Origin: Rhodanobacter panaciterrae
GTDB lineage: Bacteria > Pseudomonadota > Gammaproteobacteria > Xanthomonadales > Rhodanobacteraceae
Assembly: GCF_014651895.1 (NCBI RefSeq)
Contig: NZ_BMXT01000002.1
Span: 434,001-498,000 of the forward strand
Length of the DNA: 64,000 nt
Direction: 5' to 3'
Both the position numbers and the translations under genes were made by a program. The notes under the pieces are model-generated. The model was given only the letters and a program-made list of their open reading frames with translations. It searched no databases and was not told the origin of the DNA. How positions within the stretch are numbered: position 1 is the first letter of the stretch; every line of letters begins with the position of its first letter. Below, piece by piece: positions 40,898-53,090 of the stretch.

Positions 40898-42766
40898 GTG
40901 TCCGATACCGATAACAACATGCCAAACGACGCCAAGAGCGCCGATACCAAGCCTGTGTCCGAAGGCAAGCCCGAGCCGCGCCCGCGCGCGCCGCGCCGCA
41001 CGGCGGCAGCGATCGCCGCGGCGAATGCGGAAAAGGTGGCGTCTGCCGACAGGCCGGCTGCTGCTCCCGCACCGGCCGAACGCGCGGCGCCCGCACCATC
41101 GGCGCCTGCCGCCACGCCACCGGCTCCGTCGATGACGCCACCGTCATACAGCGAGGCACCGCCACCGCGAGCCACGCAGGAACCGCGCGAGTCGAATCCG
41201 CCACAAGGCCAGGATCAGGCGCAGAACCAGAATCAGGGTCAAGGCCAGAACCAGGGTCAGAACCAAGGCCAAGGTCAGAATCCGAACCAGGCCCAGGGTC
41301 AAAACCAGGGCCAGAACCCGAACCAGGGTCAGAACAACCCCAACAATGGTCCCCGCGAAGGTCGCGACGGCCGCGGCCGGCGCCGGCGCAACGAGCGTGG
41401 TGGCAATCCCAATCCGCAGCAGCCACGCCCGCAACATCAGCGCCCCAACCCGAACGGCCTGCCGGTGGATGACGACAACGCCGATCCCGGCAGCAACGAC
41501 CGGGTGATCAACCTCACCGAGCTGAAGCGCAAGAACGCGATCCAGCTGCTGGAATTCGCCGAGTCGCTCGGCGTGTACGAAGGCGTCGCCCGCGCGCGCA
41601 AGCAGGACGTGATCTTCAACGTACTCAAGGCGCACGCCCGCTCCGGCGGCGGCATCTGGGCCGAAGGCGTGCTGGAAATCCTGCAGGACGGCTTCGGCTT
41701 CCTGCGCTCGGCCGACGAGTCCTACCTGGCCGGCCCGGACGACATCTATGTGTCGCCCAGCCAGATCCGCCGCTTCAACCTGCGCACCGGCGACTACATC
41801 ACCGGCCGCGTGCGCCATCCGAAGGAAGGCGAGCGTTACTTCGCGATGCTGCGTGTCGACGACATCAACGGCGACCCGCCGGAAGCGTCGAAGAACAAGA
41901 TGCTGTTCGAGAACCTCACCCCGCTGTTCCCGCGCAAGGCGTTCAAGCTCGAGCGCGGCAACGGTTCGAGCGAGGACATCACCGGCCGCATCCTCGATCT
42001 GATCGCACCGATCGGCAAGGGCCAGCGCGGCCTGATCGTCTCGCAGCCGAAGTCCGGCAAGACGATGATGCTGCAGAACATCGCGCAGGCGATCCAGTAC
42101 AACCATCCCGAAGCGCATCTGATCATGCTGTTGATCGACGAGCGCCCGGAAGAAGTCACCGAGATTGCCCGCACCGTGCGCGCCGAGGTGATCTCCTCGA
42201 CGTTCGACGAGCCGGCCGTGCGCCACGTGCAAGTCGCTGAGATGGTGATCGAGCGGGCAAAGCGCCTGGTCGAGCACAAGAAGGACGTGGTGATCCTGCT
42301 CGACTCGATCACCCGTCTGGCGCGCGCCTACAACACCGTAATCCCCAGCTCCGGCAAGGTACTCACCGGTGGTGTCGACGCCAACGCGCTGCAGCGCCCG
42401 AAGCGTTTCTTCGGCGCGGCGCGTAACGTGGAAGAAGGCGGCTCGCTGACCATCATCGCCACCGCGCTGACCGAAACCGGCAGCAAGATGGACGAGGTCA
42501 TCTACGAAGAGTTCAAGGGCACCGGCAACATGGAAGTGCACCTGAGCCGCCGCATCTCCGAGAAGCGCGTCTACCCGGCGATCGACATCAACCGCTCCGG
42601 CACCCGCCGCGAAGACCTGCTGATCGAGCCGGACATGCTGGCCAAGATCTGGATCCTGCGCAAACTGCTGCACCCGATGGACGAACTCTCCGCGATGGAG
42701 TTCATGCTCGACAAGATGAAGAACACCAAGTCCAACGACGAGTTCTTCAATTCGATGAAGCGCTGA
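40898..42766 (+). CDS. rho: Transcription termination factor Rho with Q/N-rich insertion
   Basis: A 622-residue hexameric RNA helicase, about 200 residues longer than E. coli Rho. The extra N-terminal part comprises an Ala/Pro/Lys-rich stretch (1-100), a Gln/Asn/Gly repeat tract (about 103-155, GQNQ/GQNP units) and an Arg-rich RGRRRR stretch. The canonical Rho follows from about 203 ([22 protein letters not shown]), with cold-shock-like RNA-binding GFGFLRS, P-loop SQPKSGKT and [12 protein letters not shown] chose the GTG at 40898 (GCGAGG 8 bases upstream); TTG at 40892 and ATG at 40919 are alternatives. Confidence 0.96.
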   Translation: MSDTDNNMPNDAKSADTKPVSEGKPEPRPRAPRRTAAAIAAANAEKVASADRPAAAPAPAERAAPAPSAPAATPPAPSMTPPSYSEAPPPRATQEPRESNPPQGQDQAQNQNQGQGQNQGQNQGQGQNPNQAQGQNQGQNPNQGQNNPNNGPREGRDGRGRRRRNERGGNPNPQQPRPQHQRPNPNGLPVDDDNADPGSNDRVINLTELKRKNAIQLLEFAESLGVYEGVARARKQDVIFNVLKAHARSGGGIWAEGVLEILQDGFGFLRSADESYLAGPDDIYVSPSQIRRFNLRTGDYITGRVRHPKEGERYFAMLRVDDINGDPPEASKNKMLFENLTPLFPRKAFKLERGNGSSEDITGRILDLIAPIGKGQRGLIVSQPKSGKTMMLQNIAQAIQYNHPEAHLIMLLIDERPEEVTEIARTVRAEVISSTFDEPAVRHVQVAEMVIERAKRLVEHKKDVVILLDSITRLARAYNTVIPSSGKVLTGGVDANALQRPKRFFGAARNVEEGGSLTIIATALTETGSKMDEVIYEEFKGTGNMEVHLSRRISEKRVYPAIDINRSGTRREDLLIEPDMLAKIWILRKLLHPMDELSAMEFMLDKMKNTKSNDEFFNSMKR

Positions 42767-42787
42767 TCGGCTCATCGATCTGCGTCG

Positions 42788-42815
42788 AAACGGGGCCTGC
42801 GGGCCCCGTTTTCTT
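42788..42815 (+). terminator. Rho-independent terminator after rho
   Basis: A perfect 10-bp stem AAACGGGGCC (42788-42797) / GGCCCCGTTT (42802-42811), loop TGCG, then TCTT. It starts 21 bp after the rho stop codon. Confidence 0.85.
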
Positions 42816-42924
42816 GCCTGCCGTACGAATCTGCACCGCCACGTACAATTATTTCCCGTTACCCCCTTTTCGTTGTCATGCAACACCCCCATAGTGACTC
42901 GCTCAACCAGCGAGGACGTTGCCC

Positions 42925-44292
42925 GTGTCCATACCCAGTGCCGTCAAGAGCACCCCGATCCGGGACCGCCAGCAGTTAACTGACTACCTCGCCGCGGGCG
43001 AGAAGCCGCGCGAGGCGTGGCGCATCGGCACCGAACACGAGAAGTTCGGCTTCCTCACCGACACTTTGCGTCCGCCCACCTTCGAAGGTGACCGCGGCAT
43101 CAAGCTGCTGCTGGAAACCATTGCCACCCGCTATGGCTGGGATGTAGCCCGCGAAGGCGAGAATCCGGTAGCCCTGTCGCGCGACAAGGCCTCGATCACG
43201 CTGGAGCCGGCCGGCCAGCTGGAGTTGTCCGGCGCGCCGCTGGAGACGATCCACCAGACCTGTTGCGAGGTGAACTCGCATCTGGAGGAAGTCCGCTCGA
43301 TCGCCGACGGCATGGGCCTCGGCTTTCTCGGCATGGGCTTCCAGCCGAAGTGGCGCCGCGACGAGATGCCGTGGATGCCGAAGGGCCGCTACAAGATCAT
43401 GCGCGAATACATGCCCAAGGTCGGTTCGCTCGGCCTGGACATGATGACGCGCACCTGCACCGTGCAGGTGAACCTGGATTTCTCCAGCGAAGCGGACATG
43501 ATCAAGAAGTTTCGCGTGAGCCTGGCGCTGCAGCCGATCGCCACCGCGTTGTTCGCCGATTCGCCGTTTACCGAAGGACGTCCAAACGGCTATCTGTCGT
43601 ATCGCTCGCACATCTGGACCGATACCGACCCGCACCGAACAGGGATGCTGGACTTCGTGTTCGCCGATGGCTTCGGTTACGAACGCTATGTCGACTACAT
43701 CCTCGACGTGCCGATGTACTTCAGCTTCCAGGACGGCAAGTACATCGATCTCGCCGGGCAGGACTTCAAGAAGTTCATGGCCGGCGAACTGCCGATGCTG
43801 CCCGGCGCCAAGGCGAACATGAAGGACTTCGCCGACCACCTCACCACCGCGTTCCCCGAAGTGCGGCTGAAGCAGTATCTGGAAATGCGCGGCGCCGACG
43901 GCGGCCCGTGGAACCGGCTATGCGCGCTGCCGGCGTTCTGGGTCGGCCTGCTGTATGACGACGAAGCGTTGGATGCCGCGTGGGATCTGGTCAAAGACTT
44001 CAGCCGCGAGGAACGCCATGCACTGCGCGACGGTGTGCCGAAGCATGCGCTGAAGCTGCCGTTCCGCAACGGCACTGTGCGCGACCTCGCCGAGGAAGCG
44101 TTGAAGATCGCCGGCAACGGCCTGCGGCGGCGCGCGCGCCTCAACAGGAACGGCGCCGACGAAAGCATCTTCCTGGAACCGATGATCGAGATCGTGCAGG
44201 CCAACCAGACACCGGCCGAACGCAAGCTGGAACTGTTCCATAGCGCGTGGAACGGCAGCGTCGATCCGGTGTTCCGCGAGTTCGCCTACTGA
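42925..44292 (+). CDS. gshA: Glutamate-cysteine ligase, plant-type (GCS2)
   Basis: A 455-residue enzyme that joins glutamate and cysteine, the first step of glutathione synthesis. It belongs to the plant/alphaproteobacterial branch, not the E. coli branch. Signature blocks include [12 protein letters not shown] (metal/glutamate site), [73 protein letters not shown]. The start is GTG at 42925 inside TTGCCCGTGTCC, the same 12 bases that surround the rho start. It converges with pyrC around a REP-like repeat. Confidence 0.92.
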   Translation: MSIPSAVKSTPIRDRQQLTDYLAAGEKPREAWRIGTEHEKFGFLTDTLRPPTFEGDRGIKLLLETIATRYGWDVAREGENPVALSRDKASITLEPAGQLELSGAPLETIHQTCCEVNSHLEEVRSIADGMGLGFLGMGFQPKWRRDEMPWMPKGRYKIMREYMPKVGSLGLDMMTRTCTVQVNLDFSSEADMIKKFRVSLALQPIATALFADSPFTEGRPNGYLSYRSHIWTDTDPHRTGMLDFVFADGFGYERYVDYILDVPMYFSFQDGKYIDLAGQDFKKFMAGELPMLPGAKANMKDFADHLTTAFPEVRLKQYLEMRGADGGPWNRLCALPAFWVGLLYDDEALDAAWDLVKDFSREERHALRDGVPKHALKLPFRNGTVRDLAEEALKIAGNGLRRRARLNRNGADESIFLEPMIEIVQANQTPAERKLELFHSAWNGSVDPVFREFAY

Positions 44293-44320
44293 TTCATTGC
44301 GTCTAGACAGACGTTTATCC

Positions 44321-44370
44321 CCTCCCCTGCTTGCAGGGGAGGGCTAGGGCGGGGTCGCTCTTGGTGCCTG
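44321..44370. repeat. REP-like palindrome between gshA and pyrC
   Basis: CCCCTCCCC-tgcttgca-GGGGAGGG followed by a GGGCGGGG tail. It is the same family as the units near 22460 and 37953 and sits between two convergent 3' ends, a usual REP location, where it may act as a transcript-end stabiliser. Confidence 0.75.
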
Positions 44371-44390
44371 CTCTTTTCGATTCCGCTCGA

Positions 44391-45443
44391 TCAGACTGGT
44401 GCCAACTCAGCGATCGACCACGCCACCGACTCGCCCGCCCGCATTGGCTTGCAGGTAGATCCAGCCAGCGGATATTCACTCGGCACCGTCCATGACGTGC
44501 GCTCAAGCGCAATGCGATCCTCGTTCCGCGGCAAACGGTAAAAGTCCGGACCATGGAAGCTGGCAAACGCCTCCAGCCGATCCAGGCTGCCCGCCTGCTC
44601 GAACGCTTCGGCATACAGCTCCAGCGCCGCATGCGCGGTGTACAGCCCCGCGCAGCCGCAGTCAGCTTCCTTCGCCTCGCGCGGATGCGGCGCACTGTCC
44701 GTGCCGAGGAAGAAGTGCGGATCGCCGCTGGTAGCCGCCTGCAGCAGGGCAGCGCGATGCGTCTCGCGCTTGAGGATCGGCGCGCAGTAGTTATGCGGAC
44801 GGATGCCACCCTCGAACAGCGCGTTGCGATTGAGCAGCAGATGATGCGCAGTGATCGTGGCCGCCACATTGGCCGGAGCGCCGCGGACGAACTCGACTGC
44901 ATCACGGGTGGTGATGTGCTCCAGCACCATGCGCAAGGCCGGGAATCTGGCCTGCAGCGGCAGCAGGTGGCGCTCGATGAAAACGCGCTCGCGATCGAAG
45001 ATGTCGATGTCCGGATCGGTGACCTCGCCATGCAGCAGCAAGGGCAGATCGTGCCGCTCCATCGCCTCGATCACGCGATACACACGTGACAGCTCGCGCA
45101 CACCGGATTGTGAATTGGTGGTGGCACCGGCGGGGTAATACTTGACCGCAAACACGCTGTCGCTGTCCTTGGCACGGGCGATCTCCTCGGCTGGGGTGTC
45201 CTCGGTGAGGTACAGCGTCATCAGCGGCTGGAAGCGCATGCCCGTCGGCAGACTCGCCAGAATCCGTCGCCGATAGTCTTCCGCCTGCGCGACCGTCGTC
45301 ACCGGCGGCTTCAGGTTCGGCATCACGATGGCGCGCGCAAAGCGCTGCGCGGTGTGGCCGATCACCGAGGCCAGCGTGTCCCCATCGCGAAGGTGCAGGT
45401 GCCAGTCGTCGGGGCGGGTGATTTCAAGGCGCGTGGGTGTCAT
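44391..45443 (-). CDS. pyrC: Dihydroorotase PyrC
   Basis: A 350-residue class II dihydroorotase that makes dihydroorotate in pyrimidine synthesis. Metal ligands are visible in [10 protein letters not shown], the carboxylated lysine in [17 protein letters not shown], then [17 protein letters not shown] and the catalytic Asp in [11 protein letters not shown]. The ATG at 45443 fits the family start [21 protein letters not shown] closely; the frame is open another 83 codons into the palindromic region but that part is noise. No Shine-Dalgarno is obvious. Confidence 0.96.
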   Translation of the reverse strand: MTPTRLEITRPDDWHLHLRDGDTLASVIGHTAQRFARAIVMPNLKPPVTTVAQAEDYRRRILASLPTGMRFQPLMTLYLTEDTPAEEIARAKDSDSVFAVKYYPAGATTNSQSGVRELSRVYRVIEAMERHDLPLLLHGEVTDPDIDIFDRERVFIERHLLPLQARFPALRMVLEHITTRDAVEFVRGAPANVAATITAHHLLLNRNALFEGGIRPHNYCAPILKRETHRAALLQAATSGDPHFFLGTDSAPHPREAKEADCGCAGLYTAHAALELYAEAFEQAGSLDRLEAFASFHGPDFYRLPRNEDRIALERTSWTVPSEYPLAGSTCKPMRAGESVAWSIAELAPV

Positions 45444-45530
45444 GGGGTGGGGACTCGGGTTTGCGATCTGAGATGGCAATGGTATCTCGCGGGCACGGCC
45501 CGTTTGTCCGCTGTGATGGATCGTCATGAA

Positions 45531-46164
45531 AAGCAGAGCTTTCACCCTCCTTCGGAGGGCGAGGTACTTCTCTTTTGCTTGTCCAAAAGAGAAGTACCCA
45601 AGAGAAAACGACACCCCGCTTACGCGCCTTGCGGGCACCCCTGCCCGCAAGGTCCGCGGTCGGGTTGCGGGGTTTGTCGACAGTCCATCCATGGACTGAC
45701 GCCAAACTGGTTCGCATCCCTGCGAACCACCCTGCGGGCTTTTCCTCCACCCGCCCGCCGCTTCAGAGGGGCCCCGGGTAGAGCGACGCGCATCCTGCGC
45801 GTACTTTTCAGAAGAGCCAGATCAAGAGTATGGCAAGAGCAGAGCAACGCTCTGCTCTTGCCATGGCTTTGCTTTTCGGCTCTTCACCGAGTGCGGGCCA
45901 CGATGGCCCGCTGCTCTACCGGGGCCCCTGTGCGGCGGTGAGTCGGGGACGACAGGCCCGTAGGGGAGTCGACAGGGATGTCGACTCCTTTTCGCCAGGA
46001 CAGGAGTCCTGTCGAAAAGCCCGGCCCCGGCTCACGAACTTGCCGGGCAGGATGCCCGGCAAGCGCCAAGCGGGGTGGCCTTTCTCTTTGGTTAGCTTTC
46101 TCTTTGGCCACGCAAAGAGAAAGTAACTCGGGCGCCAAAGGCGCACGAAAGCTCTTGCTTCTGC
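45531..46164. repeat. Giant (~634 bp) palindrome with paired side hairpins
   Basis: The two halves are imperfect reverse complements around 45847. The apex is a perfect 16-bp stem (45830-45845 / 45849-45864) with an AAC loop. Each arm carries six small palindromes at matching positions, with unlike sequences: 45545-45559 and 46132-46144; 45563-45598 (14-bp stem) and 46091-46127; 45627-45652 and 46039-46063; 45681-45698 and 45999-46013; 45708-45729 and 45965-45988; 45786-45802 and 45893-45911. Blocks between them are conserved (GGGGCCCCGG..TAGAGC; CACCCCGCTT; GAGCTTTC). No gene is credible here; open frames are by-products of the symmetry. Confidence 0.88.
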
Positions 46165-46224
46165 AAGGCACCAAGACGCGTCCGGAACTAAACCAACCCC
46201 GATATCCATTTTGCGCTTGAGTGG

Positions 46225-46887
46225 CTATCCACCCACGATCATCAAGCAGGGCTGCCTTCGCAAATCACCCGATCTGTCCAGCAGGAGGCACTGCGCATGC
46301 ACGCCATCGAACAGACCATCACGGGACACGTAGTGAACTGAAAAAACCAGATCACCAGATGTTGTCCAACGGACATCGCCCGGTGCACCGCGAAGGGAAT
46401 GCATTCGTGTCGCAACTACAGCGCCATCGTTGCGTTTCTCTATGCGAAAGATGGCACCCGCGCTTTGCCCCATATGCGCCAATCCAGTAAATACGACCAC
46501 TCCGAAAGGCATCCTCACGATGCCATGCACATTACGCTGTAGTACCGGATGCACCGTACCGCTAGCGTCACGGAAAACCAGCTCTCCACCCCACTCGCCG
46601 CGATCAGCACCGAGCAGTTCACCGTCAAACGCTGCAAAAGTGTACTCAGCGTTCTGGAGGAAGCGGTGGACATGCGTGCCGGTCTCGTCAAGCCCGATCG
46701 TTTCGGCGGGATAACCCAGAATGGACGCAGCACCTGCTGGAGCGGAGGCCGCTATCCCGTGCGTGACTTCGGGCCCACGCACGTGGACCACTACGCGATC
46801 CCAGAGTGCGAACCCCGCGCAAAGGCAGAACGCGGCGAACAGTAGCGCGGCAAACGAGACTTTCAGGTTTTTTTCGTGACCTACCAT
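46225..46887 (-). CDS. Membrane-anchored protein of unknown function
   Basis: A 220-residue protein not recognised by me. It has a short basic start (MVGHEKNLKVS), one N-terminal hydrophobic segment (FAALLFAAFCLCAGFALW) that is an uncleaved anchor or signal, and a periplasmic-looking beta-rich domain with repeated Gly/Asp/Val turns (AAFDGELLGADRGEWGGELVF; GVVVFTGLAHMGQSAGAIFRIE). Two cysteines near the end (QCLLLDR, QPCLM) could pair. It lies 52 bp after hemB on the same strand and next to the giant palindrome. Base use is less GC-biased than its neighbours, hinting at acquired DNA. Confidence 0.6.
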   Translation of the reverse strand: MVGHEKNLKVSFAALLFAAFCLCAGFALWDRVVVHVRGPEVTHGIAASAPAGAASILGYPAETIGLDETGTHVHRFLQNAEYTFAAFDGELLGADRGEWGGELVFRDASGTVHPVLQRNVHGIVRMPFGVVVFTGLAHMGQSAGAIFRIEKRNDGAVVATRMHSLRGAPGDVRWTTSGDLVFSVHYVSRDGLFDGVHAQCLLLDRSGDLRRQPCLMIVGG

Positions 46888-46939
46888 GGCAGCCCCGCAT
46901 CATCGTCTTTGAATACATCCCGCTATCTGAAAAACCGAA

Positions 46940-49757
<2,818 letters not shown>

Positions 49758-49871
49758 ATCTGGCCGGACCATCGAACATTGCCCGCCAGCTTCCCGGATT
49801 CGCCAGGATGCTGGACGATGGCCAGCAATCACGGCACGCTTGCCGTTTCCGCGTCACCCGATGGAGTTCCG

Positions 49872-50882
49872 ATGCACGTTCCGGCCCCGACCCTGCTCGC
49901 CGATCTCGGCGGAACCAACGTGCGTTTCGCCGTTTCGGATCCGGCCGCGAGCATGCCGTTCCAGATGGACAACGTGCGGCGTTACCAGGTCAGTGAGTTC
50001 GCTTCGCTGGCCGACGCAATCCGCCAGTATTTTGCCGACAGTGGACTGCGCGCGGAGCATGCGCTGATTGCCGCCGCCGGCCGCATCTGCGATGGCGAGA
50101 CGGTGCAGATCACCAACAACCCGTGGGCGATCTCGGCACACAAGCTGCAGGCCGAGCTGAACCTGCAATCGGTACGGCTGGTCAACGATTTTGCCGCGCA
50201 GAGCATGGCCGTGATGCTGCTGCAGCCGAGTGATCTGGTACCCGTCGGCAAGCTGCCATTGCCGCAGCTCGGTGCGCAGGACGAACAGACCTTCGTGATC
50301 GTCGGCCCCGGCACCGGGCTTGGTGTCGGTGGCTTGCTGCTGCGTCAGGGCAAGTGCAGCGTGCTGCAGACCGAAGGTGGGCACGCCGGCTTCGCCGCGC
50401 ACACGCCGGAGGACATCGAAATCCTCAAGCGGCTCAACCAGCGCTACGGCCGGGTCTCCAACGAACGGATTGTCTGTGGCAACGGCCTGGTGAATCTGTA
50501 TACCGTGCTGTGCGAAATCGCCGGGCAGACGCCCGAGGCATTGAAGCCCGAAGACATCAGCGCGCGCGCCAACGCGAACAGCGACCCGATGTGCGTGCAG
50601 GTGGTGGAAACCTTCGCCGGCATCTTCGGCAGCGTCGCCGGCGATCTGGTGATGACCCTGGGCGCGTGGGATGGTGTGTATCTCACCGGCGGACTGGTAC
50701 CGATCCTGCTGCCGTGGATGGAGCGCGGCGGTTTTCGCGAGCGCTTCGAGGCGAAGGGTCGTTTCCGCGTCACCATGGAACAGGTGCCGACGCAGGCGAT
50801 CATGAATCCCGAACCGGGCCTGATCGGCGCCACTGCATTGGCGGTGGTGGATTCGGGTGGGTCGCTGTTGCAGCGTCGTTAG
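49872..50882 (+). CDS. glk: Glucokinase
   Basis: A 336-residue ATP-dependent glucokinase of the ROK-unrelated E. coli Glk family, making glucose-6-phosphate. The phosphate-binding LLADLGGTNVRFAVSD opens the protein; LVNDFAAQSMAV, IVGPGTGLGVGGLL and TEGGHAGFAAHTPEDIEIL (sugar site) follow. I chose ATG 49872 (TGGAG six bases upstream); ATG 49818 would add 18 residues. It stands 57 bp upstream of an exported protein gene. Confidence 0.92.
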   Translation: MHVPAPTLLADLGGTNVRFAVSDPAASMPFQMDNVRRYQVSEFASLADAIRQYFADSGLRAEHALIAAAGRICDGETVQITNNPWAISAHKLQAELNLQSVRLVNDFAAQSMAVMLLQPSDLVPVGKLPLPQLGAQDEQTFVIVGPGTGLGVGGLLLRQGKCSVLQTEGGHAGFAAHTPEDIEILKRLNQRYGRVSNERIVCGNGLVNLYTVLCEIAGQTPEALKPEDISARANANSDPMCVQVVETFAGIFGSVAGDLVMTLGAWDGVYLTGGLVPILLPWMERGGFRERFEAKGRFRVTMEQVPTQAIMNPEPGLIGATALAVVDSGGSLLQRR

Positions 50883-50939
50883 CCGGTAGTGCCCGGACTG
50901 CTGCACTGATTCTTTCGACAGGAATGCGGGGAGCGCGAT

Positions 50940-52193
50940 ATGTCGTACACCGTCATCGCCCGTCTGCTGTTTGTGTTGACGCCGATGCTGCCATGCGCCG
51001 TGCTGGCAACGGAGCCGCCGACAGCGTCGGATGCCGACGTCACCATCCGTGCGGAACCGGTCATTCCTGCCAAACCGATCGTCACGCGCGCGCAGCTGGA
51101 TGCCTATCTGCATGACACGCCGGCGGCGAGTTCGCCGCTGAGCTGGCTCACGCCGGGCGCGCAGCGACGGTTCCTCGACAGCATGGTGTTTGGCGAGCAT
51201 GGTCTGGGCGGGATGAGCCTCGACGATCTGAGCTATGAGCTCACCCGCGAACAGGCTTATGACTTGTTGCGTCTGTTCGGCGCACAGAGCTATGCGATTG
51301 ATCTGGACGCACGCAGCACGCCACGCCCTGCCGGCGACGACAAACAGGTCAGCACGCTAGAGTCCCGTTACGACCAGCTGATCGCCGCGGCCGATCAGGG
51401 CGACGACAACGCCACCCATACGCAAAACCTCAAACACATCTATACCGAACAGTTCGCCCCCTTTCAGACGGATGCTCAACGGCATGTCCTGAGCGACCGC
51501 GACGTGGAATTCCTGTTTCGTGCTGCGACGACGCTGGCTTTCCGCATTACCAGCCAACCGGACTATCTGGCCGACATGCGCAGTGACTTCGCCGAGTTGG
51601 CGCACCGTCACCGCATCGATCGACCGCATGCCGGCAACCTCTACAACGCCTTGATCACTGCCCACCATGTCGACGAGGCCCGCGCGCTGCGCGCCGCGTA
51701 TCCGCTGGTCGAACGCAGTCCGGCGCCGGTCATGCGTTCGTCCACCCGTATCCGCGATGGCCAACCCAGCCTGTGGATCGTCACGCCCGGCGCGCGCAAG
51801 CGCGAGCTGGTGCGCTTTCGCTTCAATATCCGCACCCCCGCGCAAGTGGTGGTGCTGGCGTCGACCGGCTGCCATTTTTCGCAGAATGCCGCACGCGACA
51901 TCGAGGCCGATCTGCAGCTGCGCGAGGTGTTTCGCGACTATGCGCAATGGGTCGCTCCGGCCAGTGAAGTCACTGCGTTCGATGCGGTACAGGCCTGGAA
52001 TCAGGCGCATCCCACGCTGCGGCTTGGCATCGCCTACGACGATGCCACGCTGCCGATGGTCGAGCGCTTCGACACACCGACGTTCTATTTTCTCAGCCAT
52101 GGCCGAATCATCGACAAGGTTATCGGCTGGCCGGAGGGAGGCAACCTCGAAGCCATTCGGCGTGGCTTGCGCAAGATCGACCTGATGCGTTGA
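50940..52193 (+). CDS. Exported protein with C-terminal thioredoxin-like fold, function unknown
   Basis: A 417-residue protein. A signal peptide (ends ..CAVLA) is followed by an unrecognised helical region (about 30-270; FGEHGLGGMSLDDLSYELTREQAYDLLRLFG). The last ~130 residues resemble a thioredoxin fold: strand VVVLASTGCHFSQNAARDIE, then FDTPTFYFLSHGRIIDKVIGW with the cis-Pro-like TP motif. The active site has a single Cys (GCHFS), not CxxC, so ordinary disulfide exchange is unlikely. It lies between glk and a HAD gene. Family not identified. Confidence 0.65.
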   Translation: MSYTVIARLLFVLTPMLPCAVLATEPPTASDADVTIRAEPVIPAKPIVTRAQLDAYLHDTPAASSPLSWLTPGAQRRFLDSMVFGEHGLGGMSLDDLSYELTREQAYDLLRLFGAQSYAIDLDARSTPRPAGDDKQVSTLESRYDQLIAAADQGDDNATHTQNLKHIYTEQFAPFQTDAQRHVLSDRDVEFLFRAATTLAFRITSQPDYLADMRSDFAELAHRHRIDRPHAGNLYNALITAHHVDEARALRAAYPLVERSPAPVMRSSTRIRDGQPSLWIVTPGARKRELVRFRFNIRTPAQVVVLASTGCHFSQNAARDIEADLQLREVFRDYAQWVAPASEVTAFDAVQAWNQAHPTLRLGIAYDDATLPMVERFDTPTFYFLSHGRIIDKVIGWPEGGNLEAIRRGLRKIDLMR

Positions 52194-52277
52194 GCCAGAC
52201 CGGATTGCCGGACTGGTCCTGCATTTCCACCTCCCATCCGCCATGCTCGGCCTTCGGACCGACGATGGAGATTCGAC

Positions 52278-52961
52278 ATGCCGCGCAACGACACCGCCTT
52301 TCTGTTCGACCTCGACGGTACCCTCGTCGACAGCGTCTACCAGCACGTGCTGGCGTGGAAGGAGGCGCTGGACAAGGAAGGCGTGGAGCTGTCGGTATGG
52401 CGCATCCACCGCAAGATCGGCATGAGCGGTGGCTTGTTCGCGAACATCCTGCTGCGCGAGACCGGGCTGGAGATCACCGAGGAGCGCCTGGCGCGACTGC
52501 GTGAATGGCATGCTGAAGCGTTCAACCGACAGCACACGCAGGGTTCGGTACGGCCGCTGCCGGGTGCGCGCGAACTGCTGGCCTATCTGACTGCGCAGGA
52601 CATCCCGTGGGCAATCGCCACCAGCGGACGGATGGAAACCGCGGCACACAATCTGGAGGCGCTCGGCGTCGATCCGTCGAAGATACCGGTGGTGACGCGC
52701 GACCAGGTGCGTCACGCCAAGCCCGACCCGGACCTGTTCCTCGCCGCCGCCGCGCGCCTGGGCGTGGACATCCATCAGTCGCTGGTGATCGGCGACAGCG
52801 TGTGGGACATGCTCGCCGCCCAGCGCGCTCGCGCTCTCGGTGTCGGCCTGCTCTCCGGTGGCTACGGCCTGGCGGAGTTGCAGCAGTCGGGCGCGTTCCG
52901 CGTGTATGACGATCCGGCCGACCTGCTGCGGCATATCGACGAGGTTGCCGCACGCGACTGA
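52278..52961 (+). CDS. HAD-superfamily hydrolase (phosphoglycolate phosphatase-like)
   Basis: A 227-residue haloacid dehalogenase-type phosphatase. Motif I is FLFDLDGTLVDSVYQHV with the nucleophile Asp; motif II is WAIATSGR; motif III Lys is HAKPDPDLFLAAAARLG; motif IV is VIGDSVWDMLAA. The cap domain is helical. The substrate is probably a small sugar or glycolate phosphate. GGAG lies eight bases before the ATG. It is 84 bp after the exported thioredoxin-like gene. Confidence 0.9.
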   Translation: MPRNDTAFLFDLDGTLVDSVYQHVLAWKEALDKEGVELSVWRIHRKIGMSGGLFANILLRETGLEITEERLARLREWHAEAFNRQHTQGSVRPLPGARELLAYLTAQDIPWAIATSGRMETAAHNLEALGVDPSKIPVVTRDQVRHAKPDPDLFLAAAARLGVDIHQSLVIGDSVWDMLAAQRARALGVGLLSGGYGLAELQQSGAFRVYDDPADLLRHIDEVAARD

Positions 52962-53090
52962 ACGGACTCGCACGTCGCACCGACGCCTTCGCCGCAACGA
53001 CCTGAACGGGGTTGCCGGCATCATGAAAACTTAATCCTCCGCGCGTGCGCAGGCACTAGGCTCCTAGGCCTGTCATCCACGGAGCCGCCC

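Noticed and set aside
41204-41350. Short direct repeats of about 12 bp that at first look CRISPR-like or like a minisatellite
   Set aside because: They are in frame inside rho and encode GQNQ/GQNP units; there are no spacers of uniform length.
45424-46220. Several overlapping open frames of 60-195 codons on both strands between pyrC and the orphan gene, some with sequence like SYFLFAWPKRK
   Set aside because: They fall in the giant palindrome, mirror each other on both strands as expected from symmetry, and have no start signals or family features. Such repeats commonly give false gene calls.
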